From the NCBI GenBank assembly GCA_001695595.3, contig MBPM02000161.1, forward strand, positions 29,500 through 93,499: 64,000 nucleotides of DNA. Reading direction: 5' to 3'. Both the position numbers and the translations under genes were made by a program. Below the pieces are notes generated by a model. The model was given only the letters and a program-made list of their open reading frames with translations. It made no database searches and had not been told where the DNA came from. Positions within the stretch are counted from its first letter, which is position 1; every line of letters begins with the position of its first letter. This document shows, piece after piece, positions 34,429-45,987 of this stretch. This stretch comes from Plasmopara viticola (Eukaryota; Oomycota; Peronosporomycetes; Peronosporales; Peronosporaceae).

Positions 34429-36744
34429 TTGTTTAAGGAAAAAAGGTTCGTGTCAATCAAAATGCTTAAGCCGGCTCTCAAATCTTATTCTCTGCTAATC
34501 CGGTAGAATATGTAAAATGACTGACAATAAAGAAGCCTCTCTTGAAGGGAGTGCAAATTGGGCTTCTACGTATAGGCACATGCAATGTGTAGCACCAACT
34601 AGTCATGCTTGTGTCGATAACTTCTTTTTCTGGTCGGGTAGTAATACCCTGTTGAACGGATTGATAGAGCACGGGATACCTAATATGTAAAAAGATCGTG
34701 ATCGAAGTAGAGGGAGTTTACTATTGGAGCTACATAGTGTTTTAAATCATTGTGGCCTGGTCACCCAACGATGCATCGTATCCAATATTTGTGAAAGTAA
34801 AGATAAGCTTTGGGCAACTTAAACTCCAAGCTTGGCCAGCCCACAGCTTTTGTAGTATTTGACATCTCACCCTATGGTGATGCTTCGATAAACCATTTGC
34901 TGCCGTAGGTCCATTCATTCTCACTCTACCGAAATGTCAGGCAGGGACAGTGCTTTAAAAGGTTCGTCGAGATGATATGAAGCTTAAATTCTCAAAAATC
35001 GTTATGCCCCTTAAAATAATCCAAAAGAAGGGTGAAGTGCATCTTTATCGTCTTGAAAATGTAGATGTTGTACGACAAGATTAGCACTTCTAGAACTGCG
35101 AAAAATAGATGAGACAATGTTCGAAAGTACTGATTATTCCTTTTTGACGGTAGGTTTTTGGCATTTATAACAATCCTTGTTCCCCTTACAAAAAAACGTT
35201 TTAAATTTCCTCTTCCAGCATACCCGAGACTTGTATTGTTTTATCTTAAACGAAAAAGTCAATCAAATTTCTTAGCTTATTATCATGTCGAACCGGTTTT
35301 TCGTAATGTTCGATAATCCTTAAGGATATTGACTCAGACTTGAGACCTCAAAAATAAAGGCTTTTTAGCCTTCAACCATCGAATATTTAAACTGTTTACT
35401 TCTGACCACTTATATAGAAAAGTGTCAATTCCGCAAAGATGTGTATTGCATTATTAAGTGCAAACTCAGCCATAGATAGCTTGTTTGATCACGAATGTGG
35501 CGCTTGAGCTCAGTGTGTGTCGCTGAGTACGCGGTTGCCTTTTTTCATATGACTAATCGTCTTTTACTTCTCATCAGCGAGCGCGCTTCCGAGAGCTCGA
35601 GAAATTATATTCCATTACACGCTCCCTATTTGACACCAGTCTATCCTAATATTAGAGTACTGTAATTAGGTATAGTCTTGCCGTTTCATATCAACCACGC
35701 TGACTGAAACAGGTGATGAATCATGGTACTTAAACGGCCCACGAACACGACTTTGGTCGTTTGGCTTTTAAGTCTCGGCAAGTCAAAGCCAAAGTAAAGA
35801 TAAGTGTACTATCAACAGTTCATTGGTACTCGTAAATACTTTAAAAAGCCAAAGAATAGCTTTTTCCCTCTGGAAAATAGTAAAGCTAAAGCTTGATCCA
35901 GCTCGGATACCTCGCTCTGATAAACACGGCAGTAAATACATCTGTGTAACGTATTGGCCACATGACCGACGGATTTCATCTCCTAGTGGAGACGATCCGG
36001 CTGTGCTCCGAAAAGGCGCGTGCATGAGGTGGCACAAGGGCTAGTCCTTGAATTCGCGTCGGTCTCCAGTGGTGGGGAGTCATATAGTTCCTCGAATACT
36101 GCACAAACAAATATAACGGCAGCACCGATTAACGTAAGCAACCAAATCTTCTTACATATATAAGTTTATATTTTAATGACCTTATCAACAAAAGCATCTC
36201 CGAATGGAGCTTTGCCCTCCAAGAACTGACACAGTTTAAGTCACCAAAATTGGATACCAGAAGAAGTGTTTTCCTGCTTTGAGGATGCATGGCCAGCGAG
36301 CCCAACGGCAAGTATGTCACCTTCTTGGGCGTTCTCATTATAAATCTCGGGTCCGCCCCAAGCCTTCCAGAAAACTTCCAACATCCAGTCAGAAACAAAT
36401 CAGACGCGTTCGCTACGCGGTCTGATATTGCTCACCTTATCTCCACTATCGTTTCTGGCCATACTTTATCTTAATGATCTTTTGACGATAATGGTGGGAA
36501 GCGATTTAGCAAATTTCCACTGCTACGTTTAATCGCCTTCTTCGATGTTTAGTATTGCGCTCGCCCAAACTATTCCATTCGAATTTGTACACAGCTCATT
36601 CCATCGGTTTAGATCAACAGCTATTTGTAACTTGCTTAAATCGAGTGCCACCTGCCTCACAAATGATACAAAAGCTACCCCCCCAAGGATTGTACAGTAA
36701 GTTCGCTCGATAAGTTTTAATACTAAAATGCGGATATTATTATT

Positions 36745-36773
36745 AAGTACAAGAGCCAGTGGCTCTTGTACTT
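36745..36773. repeat. 29-bp perfect palindrome
   Basis: The 14-bp arms AAGTACAAGAGCCA (36745-36758) and its reverse complement (36760-36773) surround a single G. Followed by TTTT on the + strand, it could look like an intrinsic-terminator shape, but such terminators are not used by eukaryotic pol II. Confidence 0.92.
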
Positions 36774-37267
36774 TTAACCGCCTTCCGACCCCCTGGATCG
36801 AGTGTTTCATTCTTCGCCCCGGGACCAGAGAATACCCGGTCCGATGAACATAGAATTCGAGCTATGCCAGCCGGGAATATGGGCGATTAATCACACTTAA
36901 AAGTGTGACTGTCTTACAACCTGGACATAAATGGGTGCGTAACAGCTGGGTGGGCTCGATACCACACTAACCAAAAACAGCTCTTAGCGTGATGAAAGCT
37001 ACAAAATTCGGTCCCAAAAATGGGTCGGATAGCTACCACCGTCCAAGCTACACAGTCCCACACTCTAGCGTTTGGGTTCCGGTAGCTAAAATCTTAAGAT
37101 ATATTTCCTAACGACCTGCTTTCGTTATTATAAGTAGATAGCCGAAGTGCTTCTTTTATTTACTGCACTCGTCACTTGCAGCCTGCATGACGTCATCGAT
37201 CTTGTGAATATTTTCTTTACAATAAAATCGGATACAGATAAGATGAGGCTTATCCACGATTTCTGAC

Positions 37268-37543
37268 TTGTTTGAAAGTTATTTCTTCAGCCATAACGAT
37301 GTCCAAAAGGCAGGGAAGAAAGCTGCTTTTCTGCAAACTCATTCCAAACTGATCAAGTTATTTCCCAAGAATGATGTTTCGAATCCCAAAGATGCATCTG
37401 CACCAAAATCAGCCTCTGTGGTTAAGGCCGCACCTATAACAAAAGCTGCACCTGTTGAAGAGGCAGCACCTACAAGAAATGCTGTGTTCCTGCACCATAG
37501 GTTACGTCCGTATCACACGTTGCAAGCTGCATCTAGCTCATAA
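37268..37543 (+). other. possible gene fragment with Ala/Pro/Lys repeats
   Basis: An open frame without an ATG at its 5' end encodes a basic segment, then a degenerate repeat of the form K-A-A-P-(I/V)-x (SAPKSAS, KAAPITKAAPVEEAAP). About 100 bp further, an ATG-started frame of 51 codons (37646-37801) reads MKRSSDKEAWCALQQVLTWF. The two could be exons or broken parts of one low-complexity protein, but I recognise no family and found no convincing splice pair. Chance ORFs are equally possible. Confidence 0.2.
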
Positions 37544-40500
37544 AAAAAACAGCTGGAATCGAAGAAAGGTAGGTATATAAGACCCACCAACTCCACCGAA
37601 AAGCGAAAGGCACTTTTAACGCTGTTTCTCCGACACCTTCACCTTATGAAACGGTCAAGTGATAAGGAAGCGTGGTGTGCGCTCCAGCAAGTACTCACTT
37701 GGTTTGCAAAGAAGCCTCCAGCGTTGTCAAAGCAACCTCATCGACAGCTTTTTTTAGAGGAGCTGTGTATGGAAGTTAACATACAAAACAAGAACAATTA
37801 GGTCTACAAAATGGTATGCTTTTAATTTATTTAGTGAGTTGTTATTCGTTAGCTGTTTTTAGCACCTACCTCTGATATTGGATCATAATGGCCGCCATTG
37901 GGTGTTGAAAGCGTTGGTGCTTGAGATATTCCATTATTAAGTACAATATTCTATTGCCATCGGGGGCAACTATTACGTGGACTCATCAAGCAATTGCTTT
38001 TGGAGATCGAAAAAATGCCACGATAAATGAATTGTGGTAATGGGAGTACATTTGTGTGGTTTTCAGGAGATTTGCTTGAAAACCTGGTTTTTGACATGAA
38101 AAATCCATTCAGATACAAAACAAACCTATATAGACACAAAAAGATTGTATTCACGTATCTATCACATACCGATATTACTGACTTTGCAAAAGGGTAGATA
38201 CCAAAATACCGAGTGATTCATATGATCACTCGAAAATAGAAAGCCATATAAATTGTTTTATTTTTAAGTTTAATTGTTACTATTTCGTTAGCTATTTTTC
38301 ACTTTAATACATGCATTTGAGTATATTAAAAGTACCATTTCACTTTCAGATAGTATTTATGAAACTACTTATTTTTACTAACAGATTTTCACGGTATTCA
38401 TGTTATTGTCGGTAATCTATTTACCACCCAAATAATAAGCAATCAGGGGAAGCATAGAGATAGAACTTCATATGCGAATGGAAAGCGGGCGTTCGGCACC
38501 GCAGTGTATATATCGATAATACGGAGATGGAAATGTATTACATTTGCAGAGGAAGTATCTTGGGTGGTCAAGGTTCATTGTCGACTGAGGCCGGGCGGAA
38601 ACAATTATCTACTACAATTGTTTTAAGGCCTTGGATTCGCGTAAACTAACTTCGAATCTTTTCGCAAATCGTGAATGCTCATACACAATAGATCATCCTG
38701 ACTTCCTAACAAAGTTAAGACACTTGGACGCATATTTAATTCGTTTTCTCTGTCTGTAATTTCACAGCAATGGATAGTATAAATGCATCTATATATCTAG
38801 CGCAATGCATATCTGGTATGGTTGCTGCTATCGGCCAACCTATCGGTGACGACAGCTAAGACATCTCACATTCCTTGCAAACATGAATATGGGGCTCATC
38901 TTTTCATATTTTTAAGATTTCGATGAGTTCTAAAATTGCTTTTGATTCTTAAAAGGCTCGCGATATGCTCTCATTGTTAAACCAAGTCAACAAAATGTTT
39001 ACTATAGTTTTCCGTGTACGTACGGTGTTTAGAGACAGCTTGGACGACTTGTCTGTCGGAGCCTCCGGCCAACATATACACGAGACCCTTGCGACACTGC
39101 TTCAATAAAGAAGCGTGGAGCACTTGTAGCTGCTTAAGACTCGGCTCATATAAAAGGCGAAGTCTTCTCCACGATTGGAGATAGACTAATGTATCTCGGC
39201 CCGAGTCGCATTGAGTAAGCAACAGCTTTGAGATAAACATATAATATTTGGCCGTGTCGCTAGCTTCGAAAAATTGGGCAGGCCATTCTTGTCGTAAAGT
39301 TGCTTCGTGACCCTTGCTCGCACGGTCCAGTGTGACCTCGATTAAAGTACTCGAACGAAGTATAAACTCTTGTGCTGACTCATCTAACTTGTGAAAGTTC
39401 GTATCTGATATCAGAATAATAGGAAGATGAGAAGCATCTCCCAGATTCGCTTTAAACGGTAAAATTGAGTGTATGTGTCAATTATAAGCTTTCTCCACCA
39501 AATGTGGAAAGGCTCCTCAATTATTTGTGACGACACCGCGAAGATGATCTTAAACACGACAGTTAGACCTCTCGTTTGTTTGTCGGTTAATGACCTAAAA
39601 TTCGCAGACAAACTGGGCTGCATTTCTACAACAGACACAATAGCTTGCCTTAGCTTTGTTAAAAAATTGGTGTCTTAGCTAGACATGAATGAACTTTGGC
39701 ATGCCATGTGACTTTTCGTAAAAACCTTCACATTTTTTAGTGTCATTAATTGTTTTCGTAGCAATGGACCTAGCATTTTCTGTCAAGCACTAAAAATTGA
39801 CCATGACGGCATGAAAACCACTTTTGATCTCTGGTAGAGTCACAATGAAGTCCATTCGATTATCACTCCATGTGCCTTTTGAAACATCCGTACACCAAAG
39901 TAATTTGGCTGTAAAGAATGTTAAGTCTTGTTGCTCTGCCACACTTTGCGAGTATTGACATAGCGGTGGTAGAAAATTAAAGGTTTTTTGTTATCGTCGT
40001 GACGCAATCCTCTTAGAAACCGCTTAGAAGAATGCAGATGCGTCATATCTGGACGACCATGGTGACCTTGTTGCCAAAAGTTTTCAAAATTCGCGGCTCT
40101 GATTTATGAGAGCTTTGCTTCTTTAGAATTCCATTTTGTAGACGTTGCTTCGGCGAGCTTTGAATAACTGCCTCGCTAGATTCCTTAATGATGCGGGTTG
40201 TCAGGCTTCCTGTGTCCGGGTCGATGAATAGATTCTGCTTACGATGCTACGTCTTGCCGATTGCAAAATCTTTGCTCCTAAGAACAACTACCACCTGGCA
40301 ATTTTAATGTTAAGAAATAACCTGGTACCAAAGACTAATGTGCATGGTTTGCCAGGAATGATGGACAATGTGGTCGTAGCCAAGGTCGACTTGCATAATT
40401 TTACCCTCGGTCACTTTGAGCTCGGGTTGCTTCACCGTTTTTAACACACTGTAAGAACAGTATCCATTCTCGATGAGGACGGTGATTGGTCTCTTTTGAC

Positions 40501-40914
40501 AAACGTCATTCAACGCCTGAGTTTCTGTTTCGTTAATATAAATAGCGCACCTCTGGTCATACATTTCGCTTTCTTTAAATGACGAGGAGTACATAACTGT
40601 GAAATGCAGCTGACAATGCCAAAAATGTTGCATGTTGCCGATTTAGTCCAGCTCTCGTCATAGTTCTTCGCCTTTTAAAATGTTTTGGCTCTGAGGGCGT
40701 GAGTTGTTCATACGCTAACTTGGTTCAGATGGCACCTTCTTGAACGACTTAGCCAATTCACGGGTGTTTGGTCCAAGTAACGGGCAATCTCGTAGTCGAA
40801 GGCATTGTCAACAGCCTGACGAAGATTGATTGGACTTTTTATGTAATTGTTCCCGCGAATTCTTTCATAATCCATTTTGGAACAATAAAAGTTATAGTAC
40901 TGATTAACAATTAA

Positions 40915-41390
40915 GTTTAAGTTGTCATTATCTGAAGCTCAGAGACGTACTCGTAGATCTTTTTTTAACTTGAGGTAAGGAATCATCTTCTGAATATGTA
41001 CTCGGGAATCATAAGCATGAAGTGTGTGCGCAATTGAGATTTGAGTATGCCCATGTCTTGTGCCTGTTCATGGGTTTGCATTATGCTACAAAGGCATGAT
41101 ACCAATTTTTGTCTAAATTACTCGAATCAAGCGTCACAAATGCTGACGACTCAAATATCATCAAGATCGCCTTTTTGGCGAAGTGCTTCTCCAAATCGAA
41201 GGATCTTAGCTCAATGGCTCCACGAGACCTTCCTTCATAAACATGAAAATCCCTTTCTTCTTCTTGCCTCTTAATGCGACGAGAGATCTAATTATTCATT
41301 AGCCTCTTGCAAATAGGATTACTTTTGCGCACACATCTAGGCTTTATATTGCTGTTGTTATTGGGTAAGAAGCTGCAGTAATTCTTGCAT
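40915..41390 (-). pseudogene. Gypsy gag remnant, copy B
   Basis: Diverged copy of the sequence at 25976-26470 on the same strand. Matching blocks include the segment encoding LRTHF after a W-YHA start, the LTSS-KKIYEYVS helix, and the non-coding or N-terminal side around 41260-41370. Stops and frameshifts are frequent, so it does not encode a product. Confidence 0.6.
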
Positions 41391-43062
41391 GGACAGTCCG
41401 ACTTGTTCTGTTGATACAGAAGAAGTTGATTAGCCTGGGTGAGTTCTCGGGCTTTAAGACGGGCAGTTTCGTCTGTATCACCATTGTTAAATATAAGATT
41501 TTCGAGGCTTGTCGAGTTTCTAAATACGGTCTCCTTAAAGCTCAGTGATGTTTACAAACGGACCTTCAGTCTCAAAATTCTTTCGCAAAGTCCATACAGC
41601 AAGCGAGCGAAGCAGTTAAGTCGAAAAATATGTAGATCAAGCAAAACCGAGTGGGAGTTTACTCGGAAAGTTATTTTTCGTGTTTGCAGCAGCAAGACAG
41701 AAAATTATTGAAAAATAAAACCATTTGGCCTATCATATTTTTATCACACTTAACGTGTATCCAAGCTATCTAGCCAATAGACGTTGCGATCGTGCTTCAA
41801 AAGCCTTATTTTAGAAACTAGTACTTCCCTCTATGTGGCTCGCATCAGAAATTATAGAGCGACTCGCTTTTCGCTATGTCGCCACGATCACCCTTCCCTT
41901 GAATTCTTGGTTTTGACAAAACATATTCGCAGAGGAAGCCGTCAATTGATGCTAGAGCGGCGAAAGGGGCAAAGTCAGCGAAGAGGAGTACTGAGTTGTG
42001 ATATTTAATAAATAGCTCTTACAGGTTCTTGTCTAGCTGGTATCTATTTGCTATAATTTCCAAAGTTTGCCATTCTCTTACAGACTATTCGAATTTTGTA
42101 CAAATCGTGGAATATTTTTGACAAATAAGGTCTCTTGACTTCCAAAGAGTATTAAACGTGTAGACGTATAAACACTATGGTGCCTTAGTCTGAGCCACAG
42201 ATTCCTCAGTATACATACTTATTTGTAGAACAGAGTAAATTTTATTTCGGTTGCAACCGCAGGCCGGTGATACAGCTACATTACATGAAGCATCAATCCG
42301 GCATTGTCTCTGTCGAAAAGAACGTCTTTCAAGCGGCATGTAAAAGGAAGACAACGGTGAGCGACGCTTTTGACAGGTACTGGATAAAGTTGTATACATT
42401 AATCAAGATGTCTATATGTGAAATCAATTTTAGCGACACACAATTACCTTTTTTACGGTAGCCAGAAATGTAAACTGAACGACGTGATATGAGCGTCTGC
42501 AACAGCGCATGTAGCACGCGCACAACAAATAATGTGGCAGAGTTTGTCGGAGGTTTTCAAGCGAGCGGAGTATACGTGATGGACCCAAATTTATGTCGTG
42601 GGGGTGTATTTTGACGCCGTTGCGCCCTGAACATTTCATTGCTACCTAACAAATCATCTGCTGCTCATGTTTAATATTTTATTTTGAGATCTTTTCATCG
42701 CCTTTCTTTTGTCATGTCTTTGACGTTCCATCTCATCGACCAGCACGTCTGTGCGTAATCCCTTTCAAAAGGCGGATAATGAGCTCGTACTACATTACAC
42801 TTTTGCATACTTTTTCCAACTACTACTTAGTTTTGCAAGCGCAGCTTTGTCAAATCGCCTATACTAATGCTTGCAGCTCGACGCCCGAAATTCAATGTGC
42901 TACCTGTATATACCACTGCGGGGTGTGGGCTGAGATAGCAACAAAGTTGTTACTTGCCTTGTAACAAAAAATAGACAAGAGGTAATTTGAAGTATGCTAT
43001 TCTCGACACTAAGAGCAAAATATGTATGGTAAACTTTTTGTCTGCAATCATACACATGATAT
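41391..43062. other. no recognisable gene
   Basis: Continuation of element debris; 41860-42000 resembles 31500-31640. The - strand frames at 42175-42639 and the + strand frame 42779-42964 lack motifs. It ends at the target repeat of SINE-like copy 2. Confidence 0.45.
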
Positions 43063-43074
43063 GTGTATTGTAGT

Positions 43075-43401
43075 ATTGTATTGTATTGTATTACGTTATC
43101 GCGTTGCCAAGTTATGCACGTGCTAGGCTCTATGGCTAGTCCACGGCATAGAGTGGTGTCCGCATACGTCGGGTCTCGTTCGGCGGGCAGTGCATCCAGA
43201 ACCGAGGCCGTGAGGGTCTTCCATTATTTTGTGTAGTTCTGACTTGGTAGGAGCCCAGGTGGCGCCCTGGTGCTGGAGACCGTCGCGTCGAGGGTGAGAC
43301 TCGTTAGAGACCTGCAGATGCCCGAGAGCACCTGCCCGAAGCGCGCGAGCATTTAGCCCCCGCGCTTGGAAGGAGGGCGTCACCCCGACCTTTTCCGAAA
43401 A
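43075..43401 (-). mobile_element. SINE-like retroposon, copy 2
   Basis: A 327-bp unit in inverse orientation, nearly identical to copy 1 by eye, flanked by 12-bp direct repeats GTGTATTGTAGT (43063-43074 and 43402-43413). The simple tail (TATTG repeats on the + strand) lies at its left end, as expected for a - strand insertion. It sits about 290 bp from the stop codon of the PP1 gene. Confidence 0.88.
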
Positions 43402-43691
43402 GTGTATTGTAGTGGTTGTTTTATAGTTTTTCGCCGCAAGATTTATGTTGTAAAATTCTAGGCAATGTTATGCGTGGTGCAGGGCATTAAAGATTATAAC
43501 GCTGCTTAAAAAGGTTATTCGAAGAACGAGGTGCCAGATTAAAGAGTACAAAATGTATTGCAGTTAAGTTCCGCCTATCACAATACTTTGAGATATCCAA
43601 ACGGAGCCTTAATGGATAACCCGCAGGCCAGCTCACGAGGTGGCTCTCGCTGCTAAGGTCAGTCCGAGAGTCCGCCGATCGTACAACATTC

Positions 43692-44841
<1,150 letters not shown>

Positions 44842-45453
44842 AGTTCTTACTTGTATAGTTTTGTGCCTTTCTTTTAAGACGTCCGCGCCAGTCTCCCCTC
44901 GCCCTGGATGTTTCGTGTAACGTCTTGCAATTGGATAATATTTAGAAATTAGGTAAAAACGCCCGAGTCGAGAAGTGGAAGTACAGCTGTTGGTACCATC
45001 TTGCTGGTCACTATTTATCCGACTATATTCCATTTTTTGCGTAGTGTCTTGTCGGCGATTCCTTCATTAATGTAAGTAATTCCAGACAACCATGTGATTT
45101 GCTCTCGTTTTGAGAAATTGCGTAAATCGCCAAGTTCTTGAAACTACAAGTTTACTAAGTTTTGGCGGACGCAGTGGCTTATGGCTAAATTTATTTGATA
45201 AAATCAGTTTTTCGATCTGCGATAAACTCCGGTCAAAGTATCAAGTTTTGTAGCTACGATTTTTTCGAGCCAATCCCATAAGCGGGTGTAGCACTTATTG
45301 TACATACCCTGTTCATAACGATAGAAATCAGTTCTAAAATATTAGTACGTGCTCGGTCTTTTTCCTCCACCTGAAAAAGAATCTCGTTGTCGCGTCGTTT
45401 CTCTCTCGGTGATGGGCATATTGCAGGTGACCGAGCAATATTTCGCAATCTGC
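44842..45453. promoter_or_regulatory. divergent intergenic region
   Basis: About 0.6 kb between the PP1 start (- strand) and the start of the following + strand gene, so it should hold both promoters. No certain TATA or oomycete initiator was identified. An upstream in-frame ATG for the next gene lies at 45412. The 45433 side has TTGCAG-G, which could be a splice acceptor of an upstream non-coding exon. Confidence 0.4.
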
Positions 45454-45987
45454 ATGTCTTGGAGCAGTAACCAGAAGCTGGTGTCACGCAGCCTTGTGCG
45501 CCGCCCACTGCGATTCGCGTCGCCCGCCAAAGAGACGCAATATCGCGCTGAGATGGACCACGTTCAGCAATTCATCAGCGCGCAGGTTGGTGGACTTGAT
45601 GAGGTCTCGAGCCAATTGTTGGGCGTGCATGATAGTCGTTCGCGCTTTTACTACGAGGAGATCCAGGACTTTTTGGAGCGCAAGCAGCAGCATGAACAGC
45701 AACAATATAAACAACAGAATGTTCAGCGAACCACTGAGCGCGTGCTGATCCGCGGCCTTGACGAGTATTTAAATGAGTTGGATCCGAGCTTATTTGAGTA
45801 CGCACCTACGATGCCCAAGCGTTTAGTTGTTACCAACCTACCGGTGCACAGTAGCTACATTCGTCGAAAGCAAGAGGAAGCTACGCTTGCCCGTCTGAGG
45901 GCTAAATATCAAGCTGTCGAGGCTGATCGCTGCGTAGCACTACCATTGTCCTGGGGGGGCCCTTTCAAGCGTTTGCGAGTCATGTGA
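45454..45987 (+). CDS. conserved-looking basic protein of unknown function
   Basis: A 177-aa frame from the ATG at 45454; an ATG at 45412 in the same frame would add 14 residues. I prefer the inner start because residues 1-25 (SNQKLVSRSLVRRPLRFAS) are basic, Ser-rich and free of acidic residues, which resembles a mitochondrial presequence. The middle (about 58-90) is very Gln-, Lys- and Glu-rich (FLERKQQHEQQQYKQQ) and likely a long helix or coiled coil. A second basic helix (SSYIRRKQEEATLARLRAKYQ) precedes a C-terminus WGGPFKRLRVM. Third-position GC is higher than in the flanking DNA, which supports real coding. I do not recognise a family; a small mitochondrial structural or ribosomal protein would fit, but this is a guess. 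It is divergent from PP1. Confidence 0.65.
   Translation: MSWSSNQKLVSRSLVRRPLRFASPAKETQYRAEMDHVQQFISAQVGGLDEVSSQLLGVHDSRSRFYYEEIQDFLERKQQHEQQQYKQQNVQRTTERVLIRGLDEYLNELDPSLFEYAPTMPKRLVVTNLPVHSSYIRRKQEEATLARLRAKYQAVEADRCVALPLSWGGPFKRLRVM

Larger units (their letters stand above)
34429..40914. other. long gene-poor stretch
   Basis: No gene with a recognisable domain. There is a 29-bp palindrome at 36745-36773 (separate entry) and a small Lys/Ala-rich frame at 37268-37543 (separate entry). The - strand frames 38977-39240, 39411-39638 and 40310-40633 lie downstream, in its own direction, of gag remnant B, so they could be the rotted pol of that element. None shows protease, RT or integrase motifs clearly enough to call. 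Confidence 0.45.
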
